Assembly: GCF_900141895.1 (NCBI RefSeq)
Contig: NZ_FQYT01000020.1
Coordinates: 1 to 55,370 of the forward strand
Direction of reading: 5' to 3'
Length of the DNA stretch: 55,370 bases
Source: Parasporobacterium paucivorans DSM 15970
GTDB taxonomy: Bacteria; Bacillota; Clostridia; Lachnospirales; Lachnospiraceae
Under the pieces are notes generated by a model. That model was not told the DNA's origin, did no database searches, and saw only the letters and a program-made list of their open reading frames with translations. This document shows, in pieces, positions 51,557-55,370 of this stretch. Both the position numbers and the translations under genes were made by a program. Position 1 is the first letter of the stretch, and every line of letters starts with the position of its first letter.

Positions 51557-51627
51557 AGTTAAGAAATTAACAGAATATTCCACGTTAATTTCTTAACTAT
51601 TGCTATTTCTTCGTTAATATTTTAATT
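51557..51627. promoter_or_regulatory. Three Rex-type operator boxes
   Basis: Box 1 at 51557-51572 (AGTTAAGAAATTAACA) and box 2 at 51583-51598 (CGTTAATTTCTTAACT) each match the GTTAA-N4-TTAAC core of the clostridial Rex site TTGTTAA-N4-TTAACAA. Box 3 at 51612-51627 (CGTTAATATTTTAATT) is weaker. Boxes 1 and 2 also form a 15-bp inverted repeat with each other. They sit between the two divergent promoters. Rex represses fermentation genes when NADH is low. Confidence 0.65.
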
Positions 51628-51631
51628 ATTA

Positions 51632-51660
51632 TTGACATTATTCTTAAACTTTCGTATTAT
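51632..51660 (+). promoter_or_regulatory. Promoter of the hydrogenase operon
   Basis: TTGACA (51632-51637), 17 bp, TATTAT (51655-51660), 57 bp before nuoE. Rex-type box 3 ends 5 bp upstream of the -35. Confidence 0.82.
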
Positions 51661-51716
51661 TTCATTTAGAAAAAAGCCAAGATTTTTATAACAATTATTT
51701 TAAGGAGGCATCTATT

Positions 51717-52217
51717 ATGCATCAAAGCCAGTATAGTTTTACCACGTCCCCTTCAGCCCTTGTTCAGGTTGCGGAAATCGCATCCAGGTACAAAGGCCGA
51801 CAGGACAAACTCATGGATGTAATCATCGCAGTACAGAAAATCGTCCCCTCTCTCGCGGAGGATGTTGCGGCTGTAATCGCAAGGGAAATGGGCTTATCCC
51901 AGAACCATGTCTACAGTTTTGTAACTTTCTACGAGTATCTGTCCGTACAGCCCCGGGGCAAATACATGATCCGAATGTGCAGTAGCGCTCCCTGTCACGT
52001 ACGCGGCGCCAAGGACGTCATGGATACCATTACTGAAATGCTTGGCATCAAAATCGGCGAAACAACACCGGACAACCGGTTCACTGTGGAAACGTGTCCA
52101 TGCCTTGGTATCTGCGACATTTCTCCTGCCATCATGATTAACGATAAGGTTTATGGAGATCTGGACCCGGAACGTGCAAGGGAACTTATCAAGAAATATA
52201 TAAGGGAGGACATCTGA
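51717..52217 (+). CDS. NuoE-like [2Fe-2S] subunit of an NAD-dependent hydrogenase
   Basis: 166 residues. A helical N-terminal region (LMDVIIAVQKIVPSL) is followed by a thioredoxin-like [2Fe-2S] domain with cluster Cys in CSSAPCHVRGAKDVM near 84-88 and CPCLGICDISPA near 124-128. This is the small (HydC/HndA-type) subunit of the electron-bifurcating hydrogenase and passes electrons near the FMN subunit. AAGGAGG lies 6 bases upstream of the ATG. It is the first gene of nuoE-nuoF-hydA, with only 1 bp to nuoF. Confidence 0.95.
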   Translation: MHQSQYSFTTSPSALVQVAEIASRYKGRQDKLMDVIIAVQKIVPSLAEDVAAVIAREMGLSQNHVYSFVTFYEYLSVQPRGKYMIRMCSSAPCHVRGAKDVMDTITEMLGIKIGETTPDNRFTVETCPCLGICDISPAIMINDKVYGDLDPERARELIKKYIREDI

Positions 52218-52218
52218 T

Positions 52219-53505
52219 ATGGAAGAAACACGCGTACTGCTTAGAAATAAAGATGTCGCAAACATGGTCGATGTTGCGGTCAGCATGGAGCATGGAGGCT
52301 ATGTTGGCCTGCGCAATGCCCTCTTGATGGACGGAGCCCAGGTAATCGAGACCCTAAGGGATTCCGGTCTGAGAGGAAGGGGAGGAGCAGGATTTCCCAC
52401 CTGGATGAAGATCAAATTCGCCTATGACGCAGGAGGCACCTCCAAGGTAGTTGTGTGCAACGCGGACGAAGGCGAGCCAGGCACCAGCAAGGACAGAATC
52501 CTGTTAAGTACCGATCCCCACAGCATCTTTGAGGGAATGGCCATCGTCGGAAAGGCAATCGGCGCAGGACGTGGGTTTATTTACCTCAGAGCTGAATATT
52601 CCTACCTGTTTCCCATTCTTGAAAACGCCCTGGATAGTGCCAGAAAATCCGGTATCCTCGGAAAAAACATCTTAGGAAGCGACTTTTCCTTTGACATAGA
52701 AATGCGTTCCGGTGCCGGCGCTTACGTGTGCGGCGAGGAAACAGCCCTCTTTGAATCCATCGAAGGAAAAAGAGGCGAACCGCGCACCCGTCCCCCTTAT
52801 CCCGGGACCTACGGACTCTTCGGACTGCCTACCGTATTAAACAATGTGGAAACCCTGGCAAACATAGGCCCGATATTCGCAAACGGAGTGGACTGGTTCA
52901 GAAGTATCGGCTCAGAAAACAGCCCCGGAACGAAACTTTTCACCGTTACCGGCAACGTGCACAGACGCGGGGTTTTCGAATTCCCAATGGGTACGAACCT
53001 GAAGGACATCATCTACGAAGTATGCGGCGGCATTGCAGGCGGCAAGGAACTTCTGGCCGTTCAGACCGGTGGTGCATCCGGCGCCATCATTCGCCCATCC
53101 CAGATAGACATTCCTCTGGACATTGATCATGTGGCATCCTCCGGCGGGCGCCTCGGATGCGGCACCATATTTGTTATCGATGACAGCAACTGTGTTCTCG
53201 ACATCGTAAAAAACACACTGGAATTTTTCACCAACGAATCCTGTGGCAAATGCATCCCATGCCGCGAGGGTGGAGTGCAGCTCCTAAAGCTCATCAAAAA
53301 GATATCTGAGGGCAGAGGAAGCGTAATAGATATCGATACAATGATGGATCTCTCCAATACTATGAGGGAAACCGCTCTCTGCGGCCTCGGTCACTCCACG
53401 CCCGTTCCGGTTCTGACCAGCATCGCAAACTTCCGTGATTCTTATGACAGACATCTGGATAAGGATCCGTGTTCAAAATGTTCACCTGAAAGGGGGTTAA
53501 AATAA
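52219..53505 (+). CDS. NuoF-like FMN/NAD(H) subunit of the hydrogenase
   Basis: 428 residues. The flavin site (GLRGRGGAGFPTWMK near 49), NAD site (CNADEGEPGTSKDRIL, GAGAYVCGEETALFESIEG) and the [4Fe-4S] site (SCGKCIPCREG near 345) are intact. It corresponds to NuoF/HndC-HydB, the site of NAD+ reduction and of electron bifurcation. It lacks the N-terminal thioredoxin-like and the C-terminal extra ferredoxin domain present in longer HydB proteins, so it is a compact version. Its stop overlaps the hydA start (TAATG). Confidence 0.95.
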   Translation: MEETRVLLRNKDVANMVDVAVSMEHGGYVGLRNALLMDGAQVIETLRDSGLRGRGGAGFPTWMKIKFAYDAGGTSKVVVCNADEGEPGTSKDRILLSTDPHSIFEGMAIVGKAIGAGRGFIYLRAEYSYLFPILENALDSARKSGILGKNILGSDFSFDIEMRSGAGAYVCGEETALFESIEGKRGEPRTRPPYPGTYGLFGLPTVLNNVETLANIGPIFANGVDWFRSIGSENSPGTKLFTVTGNVHRRGVFEFPMGTNLKDIIYEVCGGIAGGKELLAVQTGGASGAIIRPSQIDIPLDIDHVASSGGRLGCGTIFVIDDSNCVLDIVKNTLEFFTNESCGKCIPCREGGVQLLKLIKKISEGRGSVIDIDTMMDLSNTMRETALCGLGHSTPVPVLTSIANFRDSYDRHLDKDPCSKCSPERGLK

Positions 53506-55229
53506 TGGTCAATATAAATATAGATGGAATAAATTTACAGGTGGAAGAAGGAACCACCATCATGGAAGCTGCAAAGAAAATCCATGTCAATATCCCCTCC
53601 CTTTGTCACCATGAGGACCAGTCCGTAAAATCCGTATGCCGTATCTGCGTGGTTGAAGTCAACGGGCAGAAGCTGCTTCAGCCCGCCTGCAGTTACCCGG
53701 TTGCCGAGAGCATGTCCATCCGGACAAACACGCCCCGCATAATCAAGGCAAGAAAAAATATCCTGGAACTGATATTTTCCCATCATCCCCAGGACTGCCT
53801 CAACTGTGATAAAAACGGCAGCTGTGAACTGCAGAGCATCGCACAGGATCTCAACATGAATTCACCAATACGTTACGAAGTTGAGCTGCGCGGTAAAGCC
53901 GTGGACACCTCTTCCCCTTCCATAACCTTTGATGCCAATAAGTGTATCCTCTGCGGCCGCTGCGTGGAAGTCTGCAATGACGTTCAGACCGTGGGGATCC
54001 TGGCCAAGGAGAACAGAGGCTACAACACCGTGGTAGCGCCTCCTTATGGAAAAAAGCTTCAGGATACTGCCTGCGTAAACTGCGGACAATGTGTCCAGGT
54101 CTGCCCGGTAGGTGCCCTTACAATTCACGATGACACAAATCTGGTTTACAAAGCCAAGGAAGAGGGCAAGGTCCTGATCGCGCAGGTTGCCCCATCCTCA
54201 CGTACCACCATCGCAGAAGCTCTGGGTGAAGAAACCGGAACCGTGAGTACCGGACGCATGATCACAGCCATGAAAATGCTCGGCTTTGACTATGTGTTCG
54301 ACACCGACTTCACGGCCGACCTTACAATTATGGAAGAGGGAAACGAGCTTTTAAACAGAATCACAAACGGCGGCGTTCTGCCTATGATGACCTCCTGCTG
54401 CCCGGGTTGGGTTAAATTCTGTGAAACCTCTTATCCAAAATATACCCAGCATCTTTCCTCGGCCAAATCACCGCAGCAGATGTTCGGCAGTGTAATCAAG
54501 ACATATTTTGCCCAAAAAGCTGGCATCGATCCGGCGAATATCTTCAGCTGTTCCATAATGCCTTGTACCGCAAAGAAGTTTGAATGCAAGCGACCGGAGA
54601 TGTCCGACAGCGGGTACCAGGACGTGGATGCAGCCCTCACCGTACAGGAATTAGCCAAACTGATAAAATCTGCCGGAATCGACTTCTCAAAGCTGGAAGA
54701 ATCCCGATTTGATAATCCATTTGGTCTGGGCAGCGGAGCCGGTGAAATCTTTGCAGCAACTGGCGGTGTAATGGAAGCAGCCCTTCGTACCGTATATGAG
54801 GTTCTCACGGGTGAAGAGCTGAAGCAGCTGGAATTCCAGGCAGTCCGTGGTTTTGAGGGCTTAAAGGAAGCCGCCGTAGATATCAACGGCACTACCGTAA
54901 AAGTAGCAGTGGTCCACTCCCTGGGCGAAGCCCGCAAGATAATGGACCGCGTGGTAGACGGCACCGCGGACTACCATTTCATCGAAGTCATGGCCTGCCC
55001 GGGCGGATGCATAGGCGGAGGCGGAAACCCTGTCCGCAACTGGAAGAAGGTTGCAAAACGAACCGTCAACGTATATCAGCAGGACAAAGATCTTCCTATC
55101 AGAAAATCCCACGAGTCACCTGCCATAAAGATGATTTACGAGGAGTTCCTTGGCGAACCTCTGAGCGAAACATCCCACCATCTTCTACATACAAAGTATG
55201 CAAACAGACAGGATATATTGCGGATCTAG
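53505..55229 (+). CDS. hydA: [FeFe] hydrogenase catalytic subunit (NuoG-like N-terminus)
   Basis: 574 residues. In order: an N-terminal [2Fe-2S] domain (SLCHHEDQSVKSVCRICVVEV..C), a His-ligated [4Fe-4S] site (HHPQDCLNCDKNGSCELQ), two [4Fe-4S] ferredoxin clusters (CILCGRCVEVC.., CVNCGQCVQVCP), and the H-cluster domain with all three signatures: MTSCCPGWV, MPCTAKKFE and MACPGGCIGGGG. This is the group A3 layout of trimeric bifurcating hydrogenases. It produces H2 from NADH and reduced ferredoxin together. The C-terminal small-subunit region is present (KMIYEEFLGEP..HHLLHTKY). It is the last gene of the operon; maturases HydEFG are not in the window. Confidence 0.96.
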   Translation: MVNINIDGINLQVEEGTTIMEAAKKIHVNIPSLCHHEDQSVKSVCRICVVEVNGQKLLQPACSYPVAESMSIRTNTPRIIKARKNILELIFSHHPQDCLNCDKNGSCELQSIAQDLNMNSPIRYEVELRGKAVDTSSPSITFDANKCILCGRCVEVCNDVQTVGILAKENRGYNTVVAPPYGKKLQDTACVNCGQCVQVCPVGALTIHDDTNLVYKAKEEGKVLIAQVAPSSRTTIAEALGEETGTVSTGRMITAMKMLGFDYVFDTDFTADLTIMEEGNELLNRITNGGVLPMMTSCCPGWVKFCETSYPKYTQHLSSAKSPQQMFGSVIKTYFAQKAGIDPANIFSCSIMPCTAKKFECKRPEMSDSGYQDVDAALTVQELAKLIKSAGIDFSKLEESRFDNPFGLGSGAGEIFAATGGVMEAALRTVYEVLTGEELKQLEFQAVRGFEGLKEAAVDINGTTVKVAVVHSLGEARKIMDRVVDGTADYHFIEVMACPGGCIGGGGNPVRNWKKVAKRTVNVYQQDKDLPIRKSHESPAIKMIYEEFLGEPLSETSHHLLHTKYANRQDILRI

Positions 55230-55276
55230 AATTCGTACAGAGACGCATATTCATAGCAAAAAAAGCGGTGCAGGGT

Positions 55277-55370
55277 TGAACTGACCCCCATAAGTTAGAC
55301 CTAAAAATCTAACTTATGGGAGGTCAGTTTTTTTATGGCAAAATATAGTTTTGAATTTAAAAAGCAAATT
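55277..55370 (+). mobile_element. Left end of an IS3-family insertion sequence (partial)
   Basis: The end begins near 55277 with TGAACTGACCCCCATAAGTT. This is immediately repeated in inverted form (AACTTATGGGAGGTCAG), making a strong hairpin followed by seven T, and then an open frame starts at 55335. The hairpin probably shields the transposase from outside transcription. The element runs off the window. Confidence 0.75.
55335..55370 (+). CDS. IS3-family transposase OrfA, N-terminal fragment
   Basis: Only 12 codons are inside the window (MAKYSFEFKKQI). This N-terminus is typical of the helix-turn-helix OrfA (InsE-like) of IS3/IS150-type elements. The reading frame is open to the window end. 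A ribosome-binding site is not obvious after the T-run, as is common for these transposases. Confidence 0.7.
   Translation, partial: MAKYSFEFKKQI

Noticed and set aside
1-55370. CRISPR arrays and rRNA genes
   Set aside because: No regularly spaced repeats and no rRNA-like sequence were seen.

Overview
The window looks like chromosome of an anaerobic low-to-mid GC Firmicute, most likely a Lachnospiraceae-type clostridium. The basis is the gene set: a ferredoxin-dependent 2-oxoacid oxidoreductase, a free 2[4Fe-4S] ferredoxin, an electron-bifurcating-type [FeFe] hydrogenase (NuoE/NuoF/HydA), GdpP, Ktr potassium uptake, AGGAGG ribosome-binding sites and clostridial riboswitches. No species is assigned.

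Layout. 1-83 is the 5' end of a group II intron lying directly after the terminator of the 2-oxoacid:ferredoxin oxidoreductase pair (147-2653, minus). 2725-5584 is a glycolipid-type cluster (two GT4 glycosyltransferases around a TVP38 membrane protein). 5773-8507 is a PAP2 phosphatase plus a two-component system, preceded by 11-bp-spaced repeats. 8514-11156 is a P2-type cation ATPase under a yybP-ykoY (Mn2+) riboswitch with two tandem terminator hairpins. 11484-12794 is a GT2 glycosyltransferase.

13001-23107 is a genomic island of about 10.1 kb inserted in a tRNA-Leu gene, bounded by 90-bp direct repeats. It carries two divergent surface-protein genes (a 1,899-residue isopeptide-repeat adhesin and a 456-residue InlB-type protein), each with its own consensus promoter, c-di-GMP-I riboswitch and terminator. 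It also holds an excisionase-like protein and a uracil-DNA-glycosylase-like protein, but no integrase.

23304-29322 has an HTH regulator with palindromic operators, an FKBP-type lipoprotein foldase, a sugar-phosphate isomerase-like protein and a MacB/FtsX-type ABC transporter. 29373-31052 is prophage debris: a minor-capsid pseudogene ending in a possible toxin domain, an intact 52-residue probable immunity protein, and an integrase tail. 31194-38923 holds a preQ1-regulated QueT transporter, a GH25 lysozyme, thiamine pyrophosphokinase, VWA and macro-domain proteins, six tRNAs (Pro-Gly-Arg-His-Gln-Lys), RdgB, an RNA methyltransferase, a possible C-rich small RNA and a DUF1700 protein.

39090-48725 holds ferredoxin, gdpP-rplI-dnaB, a dimeric alpha/beta-barrel protein, KtrA/KtrB, an ABC-F ATPase and a DUF2284 protein. 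48774-55229 is a redox unit: a TM1266-type hydrogenase-associated regulator with a SsuABC-like importer, divergent from nuoE-nuoF-hydA. Between them lie Rex-type operators, and the importer operon has a structured leader with a terminator that I cannot assign to a known riboswitch class. The window ends in the left end of an IS3-family element.
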